A stretch of 64,000 nt of DNA from Pseudophaeobacter sp. EL27 (GTDB lineage Bacteria; Pseudomonadota; Alphaproteobacteria; Rhodobacterales; Rhodobacteraceae), in NCBI RefSeq assembly GCF_900313025.1, contig NZ_OMPQ01000009.1, forward strand, positions 791,757 through 855,756. The letters are read 5' to 3'. Numbering within the stretch: position 1 is the first letter of the stretch; each line of letters opens with the position of its first letter. Of this stretch, positions 57,544-64,000 are shown piece after piece. The position numbers and the translations under genes are program-made. The notes under the pieces are model-generated. The model saw only the letters and a list, made by a program, of their open reading frames with translations, did no database searches and was not told the origin of the DNA.

Positions 57544-58592
57544 TGTTTTTTGCCTCTGACAATTCCGGCCCGGTGCCGCCCCAGGTTCTGGCCGCCCTGA
57601 CAGAGGCCAATACAGGCTACGCCATGGGCTATGGGGCTGATGCCGAAATGGTCGAAGTGACAAAACGCGTCCGCGAGATTTTCGAGGCCCCCGAGGCCGC
57701 CGTCCATCTGGTGGCCACGGGGACAGCCGCCAATGTGCTGGCACTTGCAACCCTGTGCCAGCCCTTTGAGACCATCTTCTGCACCCCCACGGCCCATATC
57801 CACGAAGATGAGTGTAACGCGCCCGAATTCTACACCGGCGGCGCCAAGCTCACCCTGGTGCCTGGCCTCCCCGGTTTTGATGACAAGATGACCGCTGCCA
57901 ACCTTCGCGCCACCATCGCGAAGGAAGAGACGCGCGGCGTCCATGGCCCCCAGCGCGGGCCGGTCTCGATCACCCAGGTCACCGAACGCGGCACCATCTA
58001 CAGCCTGGCCGAACTGCAGGAACTCACCACCGTGGCCAAGGAATTTAACCTGCCCGTCCACATGGATGGGGCCCGCTTTGCCAATGCCCTGGTGGCGCTG
58101 GAGTGCAGCCCGGCAGAAATGACCTGGAAAAGCGGCATTGATGCTCTCTCCTTTGGCGGCACCAAGAACGGCCTGATGGGGGTTGAAGCGGTGATCTTCT
58201 TTGACCCCAAGAAAGCCTGGGAGTTTGAGCTGCGCCGCAAGCGCGGCGGCCATCTCTTCTCCAAGCACCGCTATCTTTCGGCCCAGATGCTGGCCTATCT
58301 CACCGATGATCTGTGGCGCGACAACGCCCGAAAGGCCAATGAAAACTGCGCCTATCTCGCTGAAGGCCTGCGCCGCGCCGATGCCCCCTTCCTGCATGAG
58401 CCCCAGGCAAATATGATCTTTGCCGCCCTGCCCCGCGCCACTCACCAGCGCCTGTTTGAGGCGGGTGCCGCCTACCACCTCTGGGACGGTCCGTTAGATG
58501 GCGACCCCAATGAGAAAATCGCCGCGCGTTTTGTCTGTGACTGGGCAATAAGTCGCGACCAGATGGATCACTTCCTGGCTCTGATTGCCTAA
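57543..58592 (+). CDS. ltaE: low-specificity L-threonine aldolase
   Basis: A 349-residue fold-type I PLP enzyme that splits threonine to glycine and acetaldehyde. Lys208 in SFGGTKNGLMG binds PLP, His85 (AHIHEDE) stacks on the ring, and Asp175 (HMDGARFANA) contacts the pyridine. The start MFFASDNSGPVPPQV is typical. It is the last gene of the ribF operon. Confidence 0.94.
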   Translation: MFFASDNSGPVPPQVLAALTEANTGYAMGYGADAEMVEVTKRVREIFEAPEAAVHLVATGTAANVLALATLCQPFETIFCTPTAHIHEDECNAPEFYTGGAKLTLVPGLPGFDDKMTAANLRATIAKEETRGVHGPQRGPVSITQVTERGTIYSLAELQELTTVAKEFNLPVHMDGARFANALVALECSPAEMTWKSGIDALSFGGTKNGLMGVEAVIFFDPKKAWEFELRRKRGGHLFSKHRYLSAQMLAYLTDDLWRDNARKANENCAYLAEGLRRADAPFLHEPQANMIFAALPRATHQRLFEAGAAYHLWDGPLDGDPNEKIAARFVCDWAISRDQMDHFLALIA

Positions 58593-58621
58593 ACCGCCGA
58601 GCCCCTCTGCACCTCTCCCCC

Positions 58622-58690
58622 GGCTTTCACCTTTCCCAAAATATTCCGGGGGACTGGGCCCGATAGGGCGCAGGGGGGCAGCGCCCCCTA
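58622..58690 (-). repeat. extragenic palindromic repeat, type A copy 3
   Basis: On the minus strand a GGGGGCGCTGCCCCCC hairpin, then a GGGCCC-containing palindrome, then TCCCCCGGAATATTTTGGG and AAAGGTGAAA. It begins at the stop codon of the alpha/beta hydrolase gene and has its orientation. Same order of parts as at 7020 and 23663. Confidence 0.78.
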
Positions 58691-59503
58691 TTGCTTTCCA
58701 CGCCAGAACTGGTCCAGAATTTCTGCGGTCACCCCAGCATGGGTAATCGGCAACATATGTCCTGCCTCCGGCACCACCTGCGTGATCGCCTGCGGCATTC
58801 TTCGCGCCAACCCTTCGTTGATCAGCGGCATGACCGACTGGCTGCTTCCTCCACTCAGTAACAAAACAGGCATAGCCACCGGATCCAGCGCGCCGGGCAA
58901 CAACAGGCCTTTGTCATCCAGATAGAGCGCCTCAAAACTCTCCGGCACAGCCTTCATGCCGCGCACCATGGTGGCCCGTGCCTGCTCCGGCATATCCGCC
59001 CATTTTGGCTTGCCTGTGCCCCACATGCGATTGAACAACCGGGTGGCCTGTTCAACATCTCCTGCCCTCAACAGATCATTAAAAGGCGCTTCTTTTGCTT
59101 CCAGTGCCGCCTGTAGCTCCGGCGCCTCCAAACGCGTGACCGCAAACAAAACCGGCTCTATCAGCACCAAACTCCTGATCTTGTCGGGGCGGGCCTGGGC
59201 CATACGCAGCGCCACAGTGGCACCAAAAGAATGGCCAATCAGATCAACCTGTCCCGACTCCCTGTCCAACAGCGCCAACCCAGCCTCGACATTGGCGGTC
59301 TGGAAATCTCCCACCCCGTCCCAATCCGGGCTGCGCCCATGGGAAAACATGTCAAAGGCGGTGAGGGTCACCTCATCCTTCAGGACATCACCAAGGCCAC
59401 GCCAGGCACCGGAATGGGCCAGTGAGCAATGTACCGCCAGAACCCGGCGTGGCCCCGCTCCAAATGTACGGGAATAAATGTCACCCAAACTGCCGTCCTT
59501 CAT
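58688..59503 (-). CDS. alpha/beta hydrolase
   Basis: A 271-residue single-domain hydrolase. VLAVHCSLAHSGAW forms the oxyanion region, Ser92 in LIGHSFGATVAL is the nucleophile, and a C-terminal His in PEAGHMLPITHAG closes the triad. Substrate is unknown. The ATG at 59503 is preceded by AGGAGA; in-frame sequence upstream to 59629 does not look coding. Confidence 0.9.
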   Translation of the reverse strand: MKDGSLGDIYSRTFGAGPRRVLAVHCSLAHSGAWRGLGDVLKDEVTLTAFDMFSHGRSPDWDGVGDFQTANVEAGLALLDRESGQVDLIGHSFGATVALRMAQARPDKIRSLVLIEPVLFAVTRLEAPELQAALEAKEAPFNDLLRAGDVEQATRLFNRMWGTGKPKWADMPEQARATMVRGMKAVPESFEALYLDDKGLLLPGALDPVAMPVLLLSGGSSQSVMPLINEGLARRMPQAITQVVPEAGHMLPITHAGVTAEILDQFWRGKQ

Positions 59504-59567
59504 CAATTGCTCTCCTACTTCCCCAGGCCGATCTACTGGCCTGGGCTGACGAATTAGAGGGGCTGGC

Positions 59568-60161
59568 TCACCCCGCCAGATGTCGTTCCAGGTCTTCGAT
59601 CCGATCCTGCCCCCAGAACCGCGCCCCATCCTCGGTCACATAAAAAGGCGCACCAAAAACACCGGCCTTGACCGCATCCTCGAGGTTTTGCGCATATCTC
59701 TCCGCGCCGGCCAAGAGCCCGCTATCCGCCAGTGCCGGGTCAAAGCCGGCGCTCTGCAGACAGGACTTGATCACATCGTCCTGAGCGATATCGCGTTCCT
59801 CAGCCCAGACAGCACGCATCAGCCCATGCACCAAAGCGCCCATATCTCCACCGTCAGCCGATTGCGCCGCGATGATGGCATAAGACGAGGGCGCGGCATT
59901 GGTTGGCCAATGCGCCGGTTTCAGATTGATCGCCAGCCCATTGTTTTTCGCCTGCCGCTCCAGTTCGATCAACCTGTACTCCTGCCGCGAGACGTGACGT
60001 TCCTTGGGCGGGGTGCCTCCGGTGCGCCCAAACAGCGCCATGATATCCATCGGCTTGTAATTGATCTGGGCATTCTGTCGCGCCGCGACCTGCTCCAACC
60101 GTGTTCCGGCCAAGTATGCATAGGGCGACAGGGTCGAGAAGTAGAAATCTATGGTGGCCAT
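59568..60161 (-). CDS. 2-hydroxychromene-2-carboxylate isomerase, DsbA family
   Basis: A 197-residue protein with a thioredoxin/kappa-GST fold. FYFSTLSPYAYLAG (7-20) places Ser12 where HCCA isomerase activates glutathione. GVFGAPFYVTEDGARFWGQDRIEDLE is the C-terminal signature. The family isomerises a naphthalene-pathway intermediate, but in marine bacteria it is often found without that pathway, as here. It lies 64 bases upstream of the hydrolase on the same strand. Confidence 0.9.
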   Translation of the reverse strand: MATIDFYFSTLSPYAYLAGTRLEQVAARQNAQINYKPMDIMALFGRTGGTPPKERHVSRQEYRLIELERQAKNNGLAINLKPAHWPTNAAPSSYAIIAAQSADGGDMGALVHGLMRAVWAEERDIAQDDVIKSCLQSAGFDPALADSGLLAGAERYAQNLEDAVKAGVFGAPFYVTEDGARFWGQDRIEDLERHLAG

Positions 60162-60268
60162 TTTTGGTTTTCTCCCGCTTAGAACTAGGCTGAAAGCTAC
60201 GCACATGTTAAGCGGTGAGCAAGATCACGAATCTGTCACATAGCCATTGCTGCCGGGGATATCAGCCA

Positions 60269-61291
60269 ATGCCGACTTTGAACGAACCCAAGCTCATCGC
60301 TGGGAACGCAAACCTCCCACTCGCCAACTCCATTGCCCGCCGTATGAGCATGCACCGTGGTGTCGACCAAGGTCTGGTTGATGCGCGCGTTGAACGCTTC
60401 AACGACGGCGAGATCTTCGTTGAGGTCTACGAGAACGTGCGCGGCGAGGATATGTTTATCATTCAGCCGACCTCCAATCCGGCCAATGACAACCTGATGG
60501 AGCTGCTGATCATCTCAGATGCGCTGCGTCGCTCCTCTGCCCAGCGGATCACTGCAGTGATCCCCTATTTCGGCTACGCCCGCCAGGACCGCCGCACCAA
60601 GGCGCGCACGCCGATCTCATCCAAACTGGTCGCCAATATGCTGACTGGTGCAGGAATCGAACGCGTGTTGACCATGGATCTGCATGCCGCGCAGATCCAG
60701 GGCTTCTTTGATATTCCGGTGGACAACCTCTATGCCTCGCCGATCTTTGCACTGGATGTGAAAAACCAGTTCAAGGGCCAGATGGATGAGCTGATGGTGG
60801 TCTCCCCCGATGTGGGCGGTGTTGCCCGCGCCCGGGAACTGGCCAAACGCATCAACGCACCGCTGTCGATCGTCGACAAGCGCCGTGAAAAAGCCGGTGA
60901 AGTGGCTGAGATGACCGTCATCGGCAATGTTCAGGACAAGATCTGCCTGATCATCGACGATATGTGCGACACCGCCGGCACCCTGTGCAAGGCGGCGCAG
61001 GTGCTGCTGGACAATGGCGCCAAAGAGGTCCACGCCTATATCACCCACGGCGTGATGAGCGGCCCTGCGGTCGAGCGTGTGTCGAACTCGGTGATGAAGT
61101 CGCTGGTGCTGACAGATTCCATTCAGCCCACCGAAGAGATCCTCAACACACCCAATATCCGTGTTCTGCCAACAGCACCGCTGTTCACCCAGGCGATCCT
61201 GAATATCTGGCACGGCACCTCTGTCTCCTCGCTGTTTGAGGACAAGACCTTGGTGCCAATCTACGAGTCGCTCTACTCAAACGGCGTCTGA
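60269..61291 (+). CDS. prs: ribose-phosphate pyrophosphokinase
   Basis: A 340-residue PRPP synthase. YGYARQDRR appears as [14 protein letters not shown], with [23 protein letters not shown] as the flexible and metal-binding part, and [17 protein letters not shown] as the PRPP loop. It supplies PRPP for purine, pyrimidine, His and Trp synthesis. It is slightly longer than the usual 315, due to an N-terminal extension and the insert NQFKGQMDE. The ATG at 60269 is the natural start. Confidence 0.96.
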   Translation: MPTLNEPKLIAGNANLPLANSIARRMSMHRGVDQGLVDARVERFNDGEIFVEVYENVRGEDMFIIQPTSNPANDNLMELLIISDALRRSSAQRITAVIPYFGYARQDRRTKARTPISSKLVANMLTGAGIERVLTMDLHAAQIQGFFDIPVDNLYASPIFALDVKNQFKGQMDELMVVSPDVGGVARARELAKRINAPLSIVDKRREKAGEVAEMTVIGNVQDKICLIIDDMCDTAGTLCKAAQVLLDNGAKEVHAYITHGVMSGPAVERVSNSVMKSLVLTDSIQPTEEILNTPNIRVLPTAPLFTQAILNIWHGTSVSSLFEDKTLVPIYESLYSNGV

Positions 61292-61311
61292 GCTGGTCTC
61301 ACGCCTATCAC

Positions 61312-61347
61312 AAAGGCCCCGCGCAGAATTCTGCCGGGGCCTTTTTC
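61312..61347 (+). terminator. rho-independent terminator after prs
   Basis: AAAGGCCCC/GGGGCCTTT outer stem with an inner GCAGAATTCTGC palindrome, then TTTTC, 20 bases past the stop. Confidence 0.9.
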
Positions 61348-61367
61348 TGTGCGCGGCAGATGTGATG

Positions 61368-62186
61368 TTATGCCTGCGAAGACGCGACAGCGCGCTGGTA
61401 GAGATGCCATGTGGTATGGCCAAGCACCGGCAGGGTAAAGATCAACCCCAAAAACCACGGGATTAGCGACAGGATCATGGTGATTGAGATAATCCCCCCC
61501 CAGCCGAGCATGACGGCGGGGTTCTGCGCCACCACCCGGACCGAGGTCAGCATGGCAGTGACAAAATCAACCTCCCGGTCCAGCAACATCGGCATAGAGA
61601 CAACCGTCACCGAAAACAAAACGGTCGACAAAAAGGCCCCGGCACAGGTGCCAATGGCGAGGAAGGTCCAGCCCTCGGGGGTGAAAAACACGGTCTGCAA
61701 GAACCCATCCAGATCCGAAAAAGAGGCATCCTGCAGGATCACCGCCAACCAGAGCCGCACCTGATACATCCAGACCCAGAAGACAAAGAGCGTGACAAAG
61801 GCCATCCAACCCATCTCTCGTTTGCGCTGAGCCGCCATGACCATCAGGATCTCGCCCCAGCCAAACACCTCGCCCCTTTGGCGTCGCCGCGACATCTCAT
61901 AGAGCCCGGCAGCGGCAAAAGGCGCCACCAGCGGAAAGCCCACCATGGCCGGAATGATCATCCAGATCTTGCCCAGCCAGATCAGGCACCAGACAAAGAG
62001 AATGCCAAAGACCGCATAGAACAGCCCAAAGAAACTGCTCATCACCGGATAGGCGAAATAGTCCGAGAGCCCAGCCCTAAGCGAGGCCGTGATATCACCC
62101 GGCTTCAAGGTCTGAACCTGCGGCTGCGGTCGACGCTGGGAGTTTGAGCCTTTAGATGGCGTGGGTTTGGTGGTCTCTAAGGTCAT
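61368..62186 (-). CDS. DUF2189 domain-containing membrane protein
   Basis: A 272-residue inner-membrane protein with about six hydrophobic helices. The pattern DITASLRAGLSDYFAYPVMSSFFGLFYAVFG and GLYEMSRRRQRGE, and a final LPVLGHTTWHLYQRAV, is that of DUF2189 (predicted integral membrane protein). Function unknown. The ATG at 62186 has GGAGG upstream; the in-frame extension to 62318 lacks coding character. Confidence 0.88.
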   Translation of the reverse strand: MTLETTKPTPSKGSNSQRRPQPQVQTLKPGDITASLRAGLSDYFAYPVMSSFFGLFYAVFGILFVWCLIWLGKIWMIIPAMVGFPLVAPFAAAGLYEMSRRRQRGEVFGWGEILMVMAAQRKREMGWMAFVTLFVFWVWMYQVRLWLAVILQDASFSDLDGFLQTVFFTPEGWTFLAIGTCAGAFLSTVLFSVTVVSMPMLLDREVDFVTAMLTSVRVVAQNPAVMLGWGGIISITMILSLIPWFLGLIFTLPVLGHTTWHLYQRAVASSQA

Positions 62187-62453
62187 GACAGCCCCCTCCC
62201 AAAGCGAAACACCACGCGGGCCTCGTGCAAGACCCAGCGGCAAAACACGCGCACTTCCTGTGTCACTCAGCTTGCAACAGCTTAGGCATCCGAACAAGTG
62301 GTGAGAATTTGGTCCCACGACGTGAATTGGCGAAGCGTTTCCGGAATCGTGTACCTAAGGCCAGCTTTCACCTCAAAGTCAGGATTGAGCCAATTCCAAC
62401 GCTTTGAAACCTCTCCCTTGCACACATTCGCAATTGGTGAGAAGAAGAAGAAC

Positions 62454-62900
62454 ATGATCAATCGCAAGCAAATGTTCGAACCCATTATCGTTGCCTATCC
62501 TAACTTCTATGGTAAGTGGCAAGAATTTTTAGATAATTGGGCTGGCGATCTCGACGGGCTTCCTTACTACCTACTTATCTCCGATTTGGTTTGTGAGTGT
62601 TCGGAATTATTGTCATCTGGCCGAACTGAGGAATTGGGCAAGATTTTCGAAGTTGTTGAAAGGTGGCTGATGGAGGGGGAGCCCTATGTAAAGGAGGCGG
62701 CGATCGTCGGCTTTATTGAAGACCTCCAAAACGAAAACTTGCATACTGGGACCGAACCGAAAGACTTCGCTCAATATCTGCAATCAGAAACCGCATTCTG
62801 GTGGGGAAAGGTGGAGGACTTTTGGCAGCATGGCACTGTTTTAGTTGATGACCGCCATCAACAAAGAAAAGGCGTCAATATCCGCTCCGTCCCGGATTGA
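62454..62900 (+). CDS. DUF7674-like hypothetical protein
   Basis: A 148-residue acidic helical protein (MINRKQMFEPIIVAYPNFYG at the start; GEPYVKEAAIVGFIEDLQNEN and FWWGKVEDFWQHG in the C-terminal half). The pattern fits small DUF7674 proteins, which I associate with orphan or immunity-like genes; this is from memory. The GC content is clearly below that of the neighbours. GAAGAAG precedes the ATG at 62454; the frame is open for 52 codons upstream, but a minus-strand frame there looks equally protein-like. No toxin gene is beside it. Confidence 0.6.
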   Translation: MINRKQMFEPIIVAYPNFYGKWQEFLDNWAGDLDGLPYYLLISDLVCECSELLSSGRTEELGKIFEVVERWLMEGEPYVKEAAIVGFIEDLQNENLHTGTEPKDFAQYLQSETAFWWGKVEDFWQHGTVLVDDRHQQRKGVNIRSVPD

Positions 62901-62937
62901 GAGCCTTCAGGGAGTGACACAACAAGCCTGCGTAAGT

Positions 62938-63059
62938 TGCCAAAGCTCTGCTTTGGCAGCGCCCGAACCGCCCCCACGGGGCGGGCGCTTCGCTTCCCCC
63001 CTCGGTTCGGACGCGGTGGCGGTGAAACAGAGCTCTAACGTGTCAAACCCCGAGGGGTT
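62938..63059. repeat. cluster of GC-rich palindromes after the DUF7674-like gene
   Basis: TGCCAAAGC/GCTTTGGCA (62938-62958), GCGCCCG/CGGGCGC (62959-62988, with a nested CCCC/GGGG), and AACCCC/GGGGTT (63046-63059). The TTTGGCAGC element and a GGGCGGG run recall the block before purE. It lies directly against the H-type lectin stop codon. Confidence 0.7.
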
Positions 63060-63412
63060 CAATCCACATCGTCCCAATCGTCGTCAAAGGGCAGCTCTCC
63101 AATCGCAATCCAAGCAGCGCGCAGGCGGGCGATGCGGCTGTCGCCCCAGGTGCGGAACACCACTTCAAAATCCGTTGTGGTGATATTCTCCGCCACCAGC
63201 TCGGCGCGGATAGCGGCATTGGTATCCATATCCCAGAGCGATATCGAGACCTGCACGGCTGGTGGGCGACGGTAGGTCTCTTTAAAACGCACCAGTTTGC
63301 GGCGCTCCCGGGCGCCCTCCCCGGTCCACATGCTGCCACCACTGTCGAACTCGGAAAACAACACCAGGTCGCCCTGGTCAATTCCGGTGCGTGGATTGCG
63401 AAGTCTTTGCAT
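63059..63412 (-). CDS. H-type lectin domain-containing protein
   Basis: A 117-residue protein. About residues 20-110 fit the H-type lectin fold (Helix pomatia agglutinin type): FSEFDSGGSMWTGEG, RRPPAVQVSISLWDMD, TTDFEVVFRTWGDSRIARLR and AAWIAIGE. No signal peptide is seen. The family often trimerises and binds GalNAc; the target here is unknown. It lies downstream of atpC, separated by a terminator. Confidence 0.82.
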   Translation of the reverse strand: MQRLRNPRTGIDQGDLVLFSEFDSGGSMWTGEGARERRKLVRFKETYRRPPAVQVSISLWDMDTNAAIRAELVAENITTTDFEVVFRTWGDSRIARLRAAWIAIGELPFDDDWDDVD

Positions 63413-63489
63413 GTCTTACCGTTCCAATTTCAATCTATCCGCAGGCAAAACCGCAGTCCGACCATTAAAGACCAAATAATTCTAAGATT

Positions 63490-63529
63490 CAAAAAACAAA
63501 ACCGGCCCATCACGATGACGGGCCGGTTT
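63490..63529 (-). terminator. rho-independent terminator of the atp operon
   Basis: On the minus strand AAACCGGCCC/GGGCCGGTTT with an 11-base loop is followed by TGTTTTTTG, 41 bases past atpC. Confidence 0.92.
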
Positions 63530-63569
63530 CTAAGTCTGGTGAACACACTGAGCGTGATCCTACGGGCCG

Positions 63570-63983
63570 TTACAGGCTCATATGGGTGCCCAGGGCCTCC
63601 ATGTCCGACAGGAGCTTTGCGGCCTCTTCCACGATGTCGTGGGGCTGCTCCGCTTCCTGCGCGGTTTTGTACATGTTACGAGCCTCTTCGATCAGCTCGT
63701 CCAGATGGGCGCGGGTCATCTCATCCATTGGGATTGCCTTTTCAGCGAGGACCGAAAGGGCCTCAGCGCTGATTTCGGCAAAACCGCCAGTGACCACGAA
63801 CTCCGAGTTGCCTTGCGAGCTTTCAACCCGCAGGACACCCGGACGCAGGGTGGTGATGGTGGGTGCATGCATCGGCATCGCCGTCATGTCACCCTCCGCG
63901 CCAGGGATCTGCACCGCGTTCACCTGGAGCGAAGCAAGGCTACGCTCCGGGCTTACGAGGTCAAATTGCATGGTATCAGCCAT
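63570..63983 (-). CDS. atpC: F0F1 ATP synthase subunit epsilon
   Basis: A 137-residue central-stalk subunit that couples and inhibits F1. The beta-sandwich is residues 1 to about 88 ([14 protein letters not shown], then [21 protein letters not shown]), followed by a helical C-terminus. AAGGAGG precedes ATG 63983. It is the last gene of an atp operon whose other genes lie to the right of the window. Confidence 0.95.
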   Translation of the reverse strand: MADTMQFDLVSPERSLASLQVNAVQIPGAEGDMTAMPMHAPTITTLRPGVLRVESSQGNSEFVVTGGFAEISAEALSVLAEKAIPMDEMTRAHLDELIEEARNMYKTAQEAEQPHDIVEEAAKLLSDMEALGTHMSL

Positions 63984-64000
63984 CAGGGCCCTCCTTAGGC

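Overview
The window is chromosomal DNA of a high-GC alphaproteobacterium, almost certainly a member of the Roseobacter group (Rhodobacteraceae). The signs are housekeeping genes of alphaproteobacterial type, many small families typical of Rhodobacterales (DUF1467, DUF1150 next to Hsp20, UbiK, DUF2161, DUF2189, YcgN, an 83-residue hypothetical, the 57-residue protein at 30.2 kb), a groESL operon behind a CIRCE element, and extragenic palindromes ending in a CCGG..ATATTT core. I see no rRNA, tRNA, CRISPR array, transposase or prophage block. The identification is from recognition of families, not from a search.

Layout. 0-7 kb: a truncated IMPACT/YigZ-like gene, DUF167, a nitroreductase plus CysZ/EI24-like membrane protein pair, methylmalonyl-CoA epimerase, an orphan response regulator, and a DUF1800-DUF1501 pair. 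7-15 kb: aspS, overlapping pabB-pabC, and carB. 15-23 kb: a marR-adaptor-RND efflux operon, a FabH-like synthase, arsH with a CII-like regulator, and tdk. 23-30 kb: a 2-hydroxyacid dehydrogenase/csaA/proC/YbjN operon on the minus strand, then ubiK divergent from lgt-midA-like-pgeF. 30-35 kb: a Hint-domain protein, lrp and trxB (divergent, with a dyad between them), and a membrane adenylate cyclase carrying a [2Fe-2S] ferredoxin domain. 35-39 kb: a winged-helix regulator of the EPS-associated MarR type whose frame runs without a stop into a bifunctional ATP sulfurylase/APS kinase, then a GT10-type glycosyltransferase and a PhzF protein. 39-46 kb: DUF1150-hsp20, ydcH, purEK, a phnM-like gene with a lipase, and a DMT exporter. 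46-50 kb: GNAT, groESL, a small lipoprotein, DUF2161. 50-56 kb: tandem TraB/GumN genes, the second interrupted by a TGA at a Trp codon, then ppaC, an M48 lipoprotein peptidase, a HAD hydrolase and a MaoC hydratase. 56-64 kb: ribF-ycgN-ltaE, an alpha/beta hydrolase, a DsbA-like isomerase, prs, DUF2189, a lower-GC DUF7674-like gene, an H-type lectin, and atpC running off a right-hand atp operon.

How the genes work together. Most of the window is core metabolism in short, translationally coupled operons (ATGA or larger overlaps at nitroreductase/EI24, pabB/pabC, csaA/proC, lgt/midA/pgeF, purE/purK, lipase/phnM, ribF/ycgN/ltaE). Nucleotide supply is prominent (carB, tdk, purEK, prs). The parts most worth a second look are the regulator-PAPS synthetase open frame with its own upstream palindrome, the ferredoxin-linked adenylate cyclase beside thioredoxin reductase, the nonsense-interrupted TraB/GumN duplicate, and two families of extragenic palindromic repeats.
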